Origin: Toxotes chatareus
Taxonomy: Eukaryota; Chordata; Actinopteri; Toxotidae
Assembly: GCA_016801885.1 (NCBI GenBank)
Contig: CM028889.1
Location: 6,425,501-6,489,500, forward strand
Direction: 5' to 3'
DNA length: 64,000 nt
Shown here: positions 13,519 through 23,250 of the stretch, in pieces
How the letters are laid out: every line of letters starts with the position of its first letter
How positions within the stretch are numbered: the first letter of the stretch is position 1
Position numbers and translations under genes: made by a program
Notes under the pieces: model-generated
Told to the model about the DNA's origin: nothing
Seen by the model: only the letters and a program-made list of their open reading frames with translations
Database searches by the model: none

Positions 13519-14639
13519 GGTCTCTCTGAGCATTGCTCTGCTTCATTAGCGATCTGATAAACAGCTCAGAGGTTCAGCCCTTCACACTGAACCCGCACCT
13601 TCCTGTTCACATGGCCACAGGATGACCCCCATCACACACTCCACACTCGACTCCGGCTCAAAGACAGATACCGACCCCTGCAACCACCCCGAACCCCTTT
13701 ACCTGAATTATATTCTGACACACACAAGGGGAAAACGTGGCGACCAAAGTTCAAATGCTGTGTTTTGGTCAGAGACTGCAGAAAAACATGGATGTACAGT
13801 GTCTGTGTCATCGCACATTTCTGATGAGAATGTTTTGAAATCTGTTTTCTGGTTCTCGACTCCACCTTTGCCAAATTTGCTAAACACAGAGCATTGCTCA
13901 TCTTTTTCTTTATCTCAAATGGACAATAGGAAAAAAATATTTATTAATTAGTGTATAAAATGGAGAGTAAAAAAATAGAGCCTTTAACGGCAGTTTTTAA
14001 ATAAATTAACTGATGACAGCACTAATTTCTAGAGAACATCATGGTGGCTGCCCCTTCTCCTTTTCCTGAAAGCGTATTATATTTAATTCTTTCCATATGC
14101 CCCTGTCAGATAGAGAACAGATAGAGCACAACCAGAGCTACTAGGCTGCGGGAAAATCCCTGATACAAACCAAAGGCAACATGCTGACTAAGAATACTCC
14201 TGTATAGGTCACCAAGTGCACTCACAGCACTGCAAAACATATGCTCCTCAAGTCCTAACCTCACCTCCTCGCTAATTCTTACTAAACTGAGTGAAACAAG
14301 AGCTAACTTTATCAATCCCTGTAGATCAGTGTGTACTATATGCTGTTAGAGAACAGCATCTCCATGGCTGGTAGGGAATAAGAGCTCAAAGCAAACATTT
14401 CAGCAAGGTGGATGCTTTCTGACATAAGCAAAAAAAAAAAAAGAAAAAAAAGAAAGCTGAAACGTCTAAAACATTTTTTAGAGAAAAATAATAAACCAAA
14501 GTCCAAACCACAGCTTAAGTGATGACTTATCTAGACCTCCCTCCTCTGTAGCCAGCTGACCTCTCCATCCTCCCTTCTCCCCCTCTGCGTCTCACCTCCC
14601 TACCAGTATCCCAGCCCGTTGCGGCCCCACGGTCCTCCG

Positions 14640-14770
14640 TCTCTAGCTGCTTGACTACAGCTGACATGTGGAATGGCTCACAGTAAACACTTAATGGAGC
14701 TGCTATTATGGCTGCAGAAAACCATCAGCCCCAATCACGGCCTCCTAATGCCACTAACCCTGTAAATCTG
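14640..14770. promoter_or_regulatory. candidate conserved non-coding element
   Basis: Microsatellite-free unique sequence with CAGCTGACATGTGG, a forkhead-like AGTAAACACTTAATGG and CTATTATGGCTGCAG. This motif density resembles vertebrate enhancers. No alignment was possible, so this is tentative. Confidence 0.2.
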
Positions 14771-15369
14771 AGAGCACACAGGTATCCACATATGGGCAAG
14801 TACGCAAGCATACATGCAAACATATGACAAAGCCACAAACCACAAATGCACCTATTTGAATGAAGCCTTGCATCTTCATTCAAATTCCTGCGCAAACAAA
14901 AACAGAGCTTTAAGTTAAACACAGTGAATTTCAAACAAACTACGTACAGCATAGCATAAATGGATTGGCTGCCTTTAATTTTCTAATCGCTTAAAACCAC
15001 CTGAGTCTGTGTGAATCATTGCGGCTTTGCCAACAGACAGTGCATTCCTTCAGATCTAACATCAGGCCCTGACAGAAGAGAGTTTCAGAGAAGCTGCAGC
15101 CTCCAGTCTTCCCCACTACAGAGCTCGACCAGAGCTGGCTTTTCCAGATCATTTGTAGCTTAAGAGGTTCTCAGCTCTGTTCCACAACATGCTTGCACAG
15201 CTGCCAGACAAGAATGTTAAAGCCTGAAAAATAAGAAGAGAAGTGTTCTTATTTTGGCGTGGGCCAGAGGGAAAGGCTTGAATCGGAGCAGAAGCAGCTC
15301 CAGCCTGCCTGCCGTGCCTCATTCCACTGATAATAAGATTAATGACCTGCACTTGCAGCTATGATACAA

Positions 15370-15560
15370 GACCTTCACGTGGATGTTCAGGGACACGTGC
15401 GTTAATGCGTACGGCGCAGATCGACGTCACAGCTCAGCTCAAGCATGGTCTCGATCACGTACGTCATAAGTTGGGGTTATCAGCTGGTCTTTTCGGACCC
15501 ACATCCATCAAGCCCACTACTTCCCGGATACGCTGGCAATCATCTGCAGCCATCTTGTAC
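15370..15560. promoter_or_regulatory. CpG-dense patch with CRE-like motifs, possible regulatory element
   Basis: About 15 CpG dinucleotides fall in roughly 180 bp, in an otherwise CpG-poor intron. It contains CACGTG-like cores near 15394 (ACACGTGCG), GACGTCAC at 15423-15430 and TACGTCAT at 15460-15467, both close to the cAMP-response element. No exon or repeat explains it. The regulatory role is inferred from composition alone. Confidence 0.28.
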
Positions 15561-16743
15561 GGAGATTAGGCAAATAGTATTGAAATTACGACTGCAGAAT
15601 GACCTAGGCCCCCAGGGCTGATGCCAGAGGCCAGATAACCTCTTACGACTGTAGATGTTTACATATGACTATATTTAACTTCAAATTAATCTTATTTCTC
15701 ATTATATACAACTTTATTTGCATCACGACGACTCAGAGAATGACAAGGACCACGGGGGACTTCCTCTCTGTTCTCCTGCACAGGTCTCAACTCCCATTTC
15801 AGTTTTTAAAACTTTGCCAACGGCTGAATGCCAACCTTATCCTCACACAACTACCAACAAATACTTAGTACTTGTTATGTTACTGCCTTTTCTATAATTT
15901 TGTACTCTCTGTCCAGAGCAAAGTGGACAGCATAAGGCAAGGTGTCAAAAACTCAGCTTTTTAAATAAAGCACAAGTGTGGACGAGGCAAAATGCCAGAA
16001 ATCCAAGAAAAATAAATGAATAAATAAATCAACAACCTGTCTTCTGTCTACTTGTCATTAGACATCATGTAATTACAGTCGATCGCACAGTGCAGGCCTC
16101 TTAGAGCATAGAGGAGGGATGAACGCTCTCTATATCACACAGACAGTTTACATTCACAGCCGTTTGACAAGTGGGTATGTTTGTCACAGGAGTGAACAGA
16201 GAGTGTATAAAGTTGCATGCATGTGAGTGACTGACAACACACTCTGTGTGTGTGTGTGTGTATGTGTGTGTGTTAAACAGCATTCCATAACAGTGCAGGA
16301 TAATCCCAAACACCGGATTAGAGCAGAACAGACACGTCTGACAGCTTCCTGTGAAACTCAGCACTCAAAGGATCCTTTTGTTCTTTTAGTGTCCATGCTG
16401 TGATACACATAACACACATCTTTTCATACACACACGCACACATACCCACACACCACACAGATCCCCTCAGGGCTCTGACAGGGTGCCTGTAACTCTATCA
16501 ATATGCAAAGTGGCATCTCATAAACAAGGTAATTTGAGTCCCCTCTGCTTCTCTAAACAGTGTCTCACATAGCAATGCCACAGTGCAGTCAACACAACAC
16601 TGACACACAATCCAAATCAGTATAAACATTTTGACACAGTAGAGTGGGTGGCACAGGAAGGAGACCTTATAGTCCACAAAAATGTGATTCAAAGATTTTA
16701 CAACAAATTACACCACAGACACTGCAAATGAATCCTAAAAGCA

Positions 16744-16766
16744 GGGTTAGGGTTAGGTTAGGGTTA
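16744..16766 (+). repeat. short interstitial telomere-like array
   Basis: Reads GGGTTA, GGGTTA, GGTTA, GGGTTA: four units of the vertebrate telomere repeat with one base missing in the third. It is too short to be a telomere and lies deep inside an intron. Confidence 0.7.
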
Positions 16767-17931
16767 TCATAAAGGCTACTGCTGAATGATAAAACCTGTG
16801 TTGAAGTACAAATACCCCAAACTACTGATACCAAGTACTACTTTTTTTTGTCCAAGTCAGGACATGTACAAAAGAATCAAATACAAGCCTCTAATACTTC
16901 TTGACAAAATAAATATTTGGGGCTAAACTTTTCTAGATAACAAAGAAGCTGATTTCAAAGGATGGATGACGTCCTTAAAATAACAGCAAGCTTTAGGTCT
17001 TTTGATTTTAAGACTATTTTATGTGATTATGCTGCATGAAGCAGAATTTCCTTTGACATCAGTTTGCATACTGGTCTCTGGCGATCGCCCTTAACAACAT
17101 AACATCACAAAAAATATGTTTCTCAAATTGGGCCAGCAGGGACATCCAGTCTGAGGCTCAGTGACTAAGTCCTGCCACCCATTATAAACCAGTACAGATA
17201 AACCAGCTGGTAAAAAATAACATTTAAATGAATCTCAGTTTAGCACAATGAAGGCCTGCAAGCCTTTCTACAGGCAGCCAGAGGGACCCGATATCAAGTT
17301 GGAAAGCAGATTAAAACCACTGAAATGGAGACCGGTGGGCTAACATTCCACGAGTTCCTGAGTAGAAAAGTTTTCAACAAATGAGTTTTCCTTTCCAACA
17401 TATTTTATGTGACTTTACTCAGTTATGTTTCACCACCATCTCTCTGCTCGTATAAGGGCTGAGCTTTTTTGTTTCTGTGTCTGCCTGCATCCCACAATCC
17501 CTTATGTTCTTGTAGTGAGTCAGTAAAGGGCAGGGGTGGATTTGGCACGACCACAAACCAGACCAGGGCAAACCAAATTGGGTTGAACCAGGACAGGCCA
17601 AGTAAGGCCAAACATATCAGTTCCAAGCCATATCAGTCCAAACACTACTTTCCAGCTCTTTTCTGCGTAAATGCAACTAAGAACCTCAATCATTCAATTT
17701 AGCTCTACATTCACATACACACACTGATACACACACACACACACACAGCGGCACATGCTAGTAGGAACAGCTAACTTTCCCAGGCTCCACCTCAGGGAGC
17801 ACACATCATCCAAATGGCTGCTATGGAGCTGTGATTTTTAGCAGAAGGTTTTTTTTATTTTCTTTTTACCAAACCCCCTATTTTTAGAAATGGCTGAAAT
17901 TATGAAACCCCCCTCCCCTTCAGCCTGCCCC

Positions 17932-17976
17932 CGCGCACACACACGCGCACGCGCACGCACGCACGCGCACACACAC
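17932..17976. repeat. perfect alternating purine-pyrimidine tract with ten CpGs (Z-DNA-prone)
   Basis: Every base alternates C with G or A for 45 bp, including CGCGC, CGCGCACGC and GCACGCACGCGC. Mixed CG/CA alternation is the classic Z-DNA-forming pattern. A CTC trinucleotide repeat follows at 17987-18009. Confidence 0.7.
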
Positions 17977-18162
17977 TCTTCATTCCCCTCCTCCTCCTCC
18001 TCCTCCTCAATCCCCCTGACCCTCCTTCCCTCTCCTCTGTGCTGTTGTGTTTTGACCAAAAAAGTCAGAGACTGCAGCGTTTTTTCTCGTCCGACACAGA
18101 CTGTCTGAATTTCGAGCTGAAGACAGACATGGCTATATTTACAGTCTGACTTCACCCTGAGT

Positions 18163-18163
<1 letters not shown>

Positions 18164-18201
<38 letters not shown>
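18164..18201. repeat. CA microsatellite (38 bp)
   Basis: Perfect CA repeat about 190 bp after the Z-DNA-prone tract at 17932-17976. A third CA tract is at 17729-17747. Confidence 0.95.
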
Positions 18202-18203
<2 letters not shown>

Positions 18204-18849
18204 CACACAGACACATGCACTCGCTGCTGTAACATGGTCAGGATGACGCAGAGATGGCCGCACCTCAGCGTTGTCTGTTTCACTCACTGACCATATTCTG
18301 GTGGCTGACCCACACAGAAGTGGTCAACCTCAGAGGATGCTCTGTGACAGATGACAGCCTGTTTACCCCGAAGAGGTCACAAGGTCTGAGAGATCAGGGA
18401 GATTTCATTCAATCACAGTGAGTCCAGAACATTTCATGCACACAGCGTTGCTTCTGGTGGGTTTTAAAACACAACTGTGTCCAAGGGACAGAAAACTTAA
18501 CACACATTATACACAAACATTTTAACAACAAGTTAGCCAAGGATAACCTGTACTGTATTTAAGGCTCCTTATTTTTATTTATTTATTCATTTTTTACTGA
18601 TCAAACCTAGATTTTTTTTAAATTAATTTTTTGTCTGCCTGCAAAGTTGTTATATTTCCATGCATTTCTTGCAAGTAGGTGTTAACTGCCACAATTTACA
18701 GTAATCAACATCTGTTTGTGACAGTAACAGCCAAGAAACTTTAAGTTGATGCTGAAATGCTGAAAAAAATTTGAGAAAATGCAAATGAGTTGTTTTTTAT
18801 GCATGAAAAATGTGCCTATAAAGTACAGAACACAAAAACGTCAAATGAA

Positions 18850-19170
18850 TATTTCAACATTTTGGGAAATCCTTTGCTTTCTGTCAAAGAGTTAGTTGAG
18901 AAAGTCGATACCAGTCTCATATCAATAAGCACAGAGCTGGAGCAGTGAGATGATTAGCTTAGCTTAGCACAAAGACTGGAGGCAGGTACAAACAGCTAGC
19001 CCAGATTTCTCAAAGGTTCAAACACACACCTACCACCATCTCTTACACCACATTGTATCTCATTTGTTTAACCAATAGACAAAAATGCCACTTTGTGGTT
19101 TTAGGGGGGACTTACATGCTGATTACAGATCTGTTTCTTAATGCACAACCACTGGGAGCAGCAACTTTAC
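18850..19170 (+). repeat. dispersed teleost repeat, family A (copy 1)
   Basis: Recognised by blocks that recur in many fish genomes: ATTTCAACATTTTGGGAAAT, GATACCAGTCTCAT, TTAGCTTAGCTTAGCAC, AAAGACTGGAGGCAGG, AACAGCTAGCCC, and TTTGTGGTTTTAGGGGGGAC near the end. I know this as a high-copy non-coding teleost element but not its database name. It has no open frame. The fragments at 54345-54775 are homologous. Confidence 0.7.
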
Positions 19171-19387
19171 AGTTTTGCTATCAAGGTGAAACTTAAATTA
19201 AAAAATTATAGATATACTGAAGGCTGTGGGACACTCAGGTGTTTTCACTTGCCTGATTAGACCTACATCATACATGAGTCCTCCATTGACTGTGAACTTG
19301 TAAAACTTCTCTGGTCTGACCAGCCAGAGTAACAGAAGATGCCTGTGTACAGAATGTGCACAGAGACTTTAGGAGATCATACATAAT

Positions 19388-19401
19388 GAGAATTATACCC
19401 A
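19388..19401. repeat. target-site duplication, left copy
   Basis: GAGAATTATACCCA, identical to 19856-19869. It flanks the tail end of the 5S-headed element. Its purine-rich start and A/T content resemble LINE endonuclease target sites. Confidence 0.88.
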
Positions 19402-19673
19402 TCCATCCATTTTCTACACCGTTTGAGCCATCAGGGTTGGGGGGGAGCTGGAGCCTATCCCAGCTGACTAGGGGCGAGAGGAAGGGTACACCCTGGACTG
19501 GTCGCCAGTCAATCGCAGGGCTGACACACAAAGACAGACGACATGCACATACTCACACCTAGGAGCAATGTAGAGTAGCCAATTAACCTAATGTGCATGT
19601 TTTTAGGGATTGTGGGAGGAAGCCGGAGTACCCGGAGAAAACCCACTAACTCCACACAGAAGAGCCCAGACCG

Positions 19674-19720
19674 GGGTTTGAACCTGGAACCCTCTTGCTG
19701 TGAGGCTAACCACTGCACCA
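19674..19720 (-). other. tRNA-like polymerase III A and B box pair inside the retroelement
   Basis: Read on the minus strand, TGGTGCAGTGG (19710-19720) fits the pol III A-box pattern TRGYNNARNNG. GGTTCAAACCC (19674-19684) fits the B box. They are spaced about 25 bases apart, close to tRNA spacing. No complete tRNA cloverleaf is evident, so this is tRNA-like promoter sequence and not a tRNA gene. With the 5S head the element carries two potential pol III promoters. Confidence 0.55.
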
Positions 19721-19733
19721 CCGTGCTGCCCCT

Positions 19734-19855
19734 AAAGGCTTACAGCACCTGGTATTCCCAGGCAGTCTCCCATCCAAGCACTAAGCAGTCCCTACGCTGC
19801 TTAGCTTCCGAGATCAGACAAGATCAAGGGTGCTCAGGGTGGCATGGCCGTAAGC
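19734..19855 (-). pseudogene. 5S rRNA-derived sequence, near full length, retroposed
   Basis: The minus strand reads GCTTACGGCCATGCCACCCT at its start and ends GGTGCTGTAAGCCTTT, about 122 bases, against about 120 for vertebrate 5S rRNA. Internal promoter elements are recognisable: AAGCTAAGCAG (A box) and GGATGGGAGACTGCC (C box). Several substitutions relative to the vertebrate consensus, for example in the GAGCACCCTTGATC region, suggest it is not a functional rRNA gene. It sits at the 5' end of the chimeric element inside one shared target-site duplication, so it arrived by retroposition and is not part of a 5S array. Confidence 0.85.
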
Positions 19856-19869
19856 GAGAATTATACCCA
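19856..19869. repeat. target-site duplication, right copy
   Basis: GAGAATTATACCCA, identical to 19388-19401. It immediately abuts the first base of the 5S sequence, fixing the 5' end of the inserted unit. Confidence 0.88.
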
Positions 19870-20127
19870 CAGCCAGAAACAGCCGATTTTATTGCAGCCA
19901 GAAGGAAGGTTTTTTTTTTTTTCATTCTGATGACACCTGTAAGCATGACAGGCTTGTTTTAGGGATTAGTAAAATATCTAGAATTACCACCCTGCGGTTG
20001 TGTGTCTCCACCAACCGGTTAAGTTGCAGGAAATATGGTCACAATCTCACCTTCTGTTCCTGAGTTATGGCGTTGAGTATTGGCCAGAGAAATGTTTTTG
20101 CAGAACATTATGACATCAAAGTGAAGT

Positions 20128-20140
20128 TGACCTTTGACCC
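20128..20140. promoter_or_regulatory. DR1 nuclear-receptor-type motif in repeat family C
   Basis: TGACCTTTGACCC reads as two direct AGGTCA-like half-sites one base apart on the minus strand, the HNF4/PPAR-RXR type. The second half-site has one mismatch. It is part of the repeat and recurs at 20271-20282. Confidence 0.35.
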
Positions 20141-20261
20141 TTTGGATAAATACAATGGCATGACCTCATCCTTTTATCTCAATAGACCTTTGTGTGAACT
20201 TTTGTCATAATTAGTAATTACATAATTACTTCTTGATTTATGGCCAAAAACATGTTTTGTG

Positions 20262-20276
20262 AGGTCACAGTGACCT
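20262..20276. promoter_or_regulatory. perfect oestrogen-response-element palindrome in repeat family C
   Basis: AGGTCACAGTGACCT is two inverted AGGTCA half-sites separated by three bases, the consensus ERE; as I recall it equals the vitellogenin A2 element core. It overlaps a DR1 motif (TGACCTTTGACC, 20271-20282). The match is exact; whether any receptor binds here is unknown. Confidence 0.5.
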
Positions 20277-21047
20277 TTGACCACTAAAATCTTATCAGTT
20301 CATCCTTGATTCCAAGTGAACGTTTGTGTCAAATTTGAATGGACAACCCAAAAACATAATGCCTTCAGCCATGCCTGTCACCGGCGCGGAGGCATAAGGA
20401 CAAAGGATGCTCTCTGCTATCTGTCAACAGCAGAAAATCTCTCTTCCTTTGAACATTCACAACTGTAACAACTGTTCATTGTTTACACAAAAAGTAAGCG
20501 GAGCTAGCCAAACTGCTACAGCCTTTGAACTCTTGATATGTAACAGGATTAAGTAAGAATGAAACTGTGTTTTCAGTCTGACAAGATAAATAATATAACA
20601 ACAGAGTAAAAACCGGTGTTGACTTAGATACTGCTTTTTGTTTCTTTATTAGCGTGTGCAGCGGACAGAGGCAGAGCTGATTGTGGTACAAATACTTTTC
20701 TGCAATATATCGATGACATCTTTGATAAAAAGCAATCGCTGTGTCATTTCTATGGATCATTTCTTAAATTTCAGTGGGTGTTTTCATCTTGTCATCTTTG
20801 CTTTCAATACTGCTCCACTGTTCTTCTCAAAACAAACCATTGTTTGCTACGTTCATGACACCACAGCATCTTACTGACCAAAGAAACCCACAGACATTTA
20901 AAGTCTGATGAAGCAAAAGACTGTTGTGAAGGAAAAGGAGATTCCTTCGCCCACCTCAAACTGATACCTTCAATCAGGCCTGCACCCATTCCTTTGATAT
21001 TATCGGTGTGTTTGTACATCTAAACATAGCCACATGCATGGGGAAGT

Positions 21048-21048
<1 letters not shown>

Positions 21049-21125
<77 letters not shown>

Positions 21126-21135
21126 ACACACACAC
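21049..21135. repeat. long CA microsatellite (87 bp)
   Basis: Near-perfect CA dinucleotide repeat with two CG interruptions close to its end (CACGCACACGCACAC). Frames crossing it give only Cys-Val or His-Thr runs. Confidence 0.95.
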
Positions 21136-23230
21136 TTGAACTTGACTGTGACCTCTGGCTGCATGAACAGTTAGTCCTCAGTAAACAATCTTTCCATGTT
21201 TTCACCAGAGGGAGGGAAGGGGTCCCACAAAGACTGTCATTCACTATTTAAGCCTAAAACGCACACTGAAAAACTACATTGTCCGTGCATGCACACACAT
21301 ACATACACCCATCACCACACACACACACACAGACACACACAGGTTGGGCCCTGCTCCATATAATGTGGACAGAGCAGCTGATTCTTGGAGCTCAGGCGAT
21401 AGCGTCATTTTTACACCGTGAGAACATGAGAAACACATTTCTCAAAGGAGCTCTCTCATTTGGTGTGGGTGTGTTGCCATTTTTTGGGGGGAGGAAAGGG
21501 GGAGCAGGAACACACACACACACAAATATCCACAGACACCGCTGAAGTCATGTTAAATATAGCAGCTACATGCTTATCTGTCATAGCTGGGGTATGAATA
21601 GACAGTGACGGGGGCTAAAGAGGATGTGAAAGGTGTTTAAAATAGTCTCTTCAGATTTTCTGGACTTTTTTTAACATACTGTAACCCAGTATCATGAATA
21701 CACACACCCAGGGACGCACATTCATATGTACACGCACACACATCCTCAGCTGTCAGAGAGAGGGTATCAATAGCAGAGGAGCGAGTGATGCTCAGCCAGA
21801 AAAGCACTTTATTTATTTTGCCCTCTTTGAAGAGGCAGGAAGAAAAACAAACATCAGCAGGGGAAGGAGTGAACGCTGCCTCTCGACTTAACGGACCAAC
21901 TGACTGTTTAGATTTACTTATATATCTCTCACCATACACCACAAACTGCCTGCATAATGTCATGTAACAGCACTTTCTTCCTAGAGAGGGAAAACTCTGC
22001 AGAGAGATGGAGTATGTGCGGCGGTCGGAAAAAACATTTCCAAGGCGGATGGTGATCTGCTGATCTGCTGCTGTTTTCTATTCTGTCATTCTAAATGGAA
22101 TAGCTTTGGGTTTTGGATTACTGCTCAGACAAAACAAATTATCTGAATTTTTTTATTATTATTTATTGATATTTAATAGAACAGAACAAAAGTAATTGCT
22201 AATTGTTGCCCTAGTTTCTACCGATGTCGCTGTCATTACCATTTGAGGTGGTTATTTTTCATTGAATGCACTCTGAGCACAAAATGTATTTGCTGTGTTG
22301 TGTATGTCATTTTTGTATTTTGTATTTTTTATTTCCATCTTCCTAAAGAAGTGAGAGGGAAATTAATTTGTATTTAGGCTTGTTTTTTGTCATTTTCCTC
22401 AACAGGGAGGACAATATCCCCTCTCACTCCCCACTCAAGATCAGTCTCAAGTCCATAGTATGTGTGAAACGCACACAACAAGATAAACAACGCAGGAAGG
22501 ATATTTTGCGTGTTATCAGTGATAGTGTAATGTGATTGGCTGCGACAACAAGTCCTGATAGCAGGAGACAGATACAGTTTGTGTGGGGGTTGTAATATTT
22601 TTAGTCTTTCCACGAAATCTGAAAACAGATAATGGCATGGGAAACTGGACTCAGACAGATGAGCGAGGTTTGTTTGTTTGTCAGTGGAACAAAAGGGAAG
22701 AAAGCAAAGAGAGAGGAGTCAGAGATTCGATGGAAGATGTCCTCTGTCTTTAAGCGAGAAAGCAGAAGCAGGAAGAGGGTAAGGGGGCGGCAAGTAAACT
22801 GTACGGGTGTCAATCCAAGCTGTCTTTGTGAATTGAATTTCCAGGCTTCCTCAACAGGTTGAGCTTGAACCCTGACTCAGACGCACACGACCCCTGACCT
22901 CAAGGCTGAAACTAGGAGCAGCACTGCTATAGGGAGACTCCGTTTACACAGTAAACTGGCCTGAACGCAGATCGTGCTCATAAACGCTCCACTGCCTTTC
23001 TTCTGTCACTCAGAGCACCGCCTGCTTTCTTCTTCACAGTTGTACAGTATGTGTATACGTGTGTGTATGTCTCTGCTGGGCTCAGTCTCTCTGCTCTGAA
23101 TATGTTTCCAGCCACAGTGATCTCATATGAGATGCTATCAGCCTGTTTACCATTTCTCTGTTCCCCTGCGGCCACCACAGCGCTTACAAATTGGACAATC
23201 AAGAGCAGGTGTGTGTGTATGAAATACAAA

Positions 23231-23250
23231 TGTGTGTGTGTGTGTGTGTG
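23231..23250. repeat. TG microsatellite (20 bp)
   Basis: Short perfect TG repeat. Similar short tracts occur near 16245-16272, 33421-33439, 33543-33560 and 49741-49764. Confidence 0.9.

Larger units (their letters stand above)
19402..19855 (-). mobile_element. 5S-headed chimeric retroelement (5S rRNA + tRNA-like body + LINE-type tail)
   Basis: On the minus strand this unit starts with a near full-length 5S rRNA sequence (19855 to 19734). A tRNA-like segment with A- and B-box matches follows. Next is the very common fish repeat body (AACTCCACACAG, GGAGGAAGCCGGAGTACCC, ATCCCAGCTGACTAGG on the plus strand), and it ends in an ATGGATGG tail. Both ends are bounded by an identical 14-bp sequence (19388-19401 and 19856-19869), a perfect target-site duplication, so the whole chimera was inserted in one event. 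A perfect duplication argues for a fairly recent insertion. It resembles SINE3/AmnSINE-type 5S-derived SINEs, or a template-switch chimera between 5S RNA and a LINE 3' end. I cannot decide between these from one copy. Confidence 0.85.
19986..20397 (+). repeat. dispersed teleost repeat, family C (carries hormone-response-like motifs)
   Basis: Recognised from blocks widespread in fish genomes: ACCACCCTGCGGTTGTGTG, CAGGAAATATGGTCAC, TTCCTGAGTTATGGCG, GTCACAGTGACCTTTGACCA, TTCATCCTTGATTCCAAGTG, GTTTGTGTCAAATTTGAA and the end CGGCGCGGAGGCATAA. It is non-coding. It contains two DR1-like motifs and one perfect oestrogen-response-element palindrome. It lies about 115 bp from the 5S-headed element, making this the densest repeat cluster in the window. 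Confidence 0.7.

Noticed and set aside
17560..17640. Degenerate GGCCAA/ACCAG/ATATCAG internal repetition
   Set aside because: Units are too diverged to define a period by eye; probably decayed low-complexity sequence.
17838..18287. 149-codon minus-strand open frame with Cys-Val and Glu-rich runs
   Set aside because: It is produced by the CA microsatellite, the Z-DNA-prone tract and a CTC repeat; no protein family is recognisable.
19591..19962. 123-codon plus-strand open frame over the 5S-headed element
   Set aside because: It reads antisense through the retroelement and its 5S head; it is non-coding repeat sequence.
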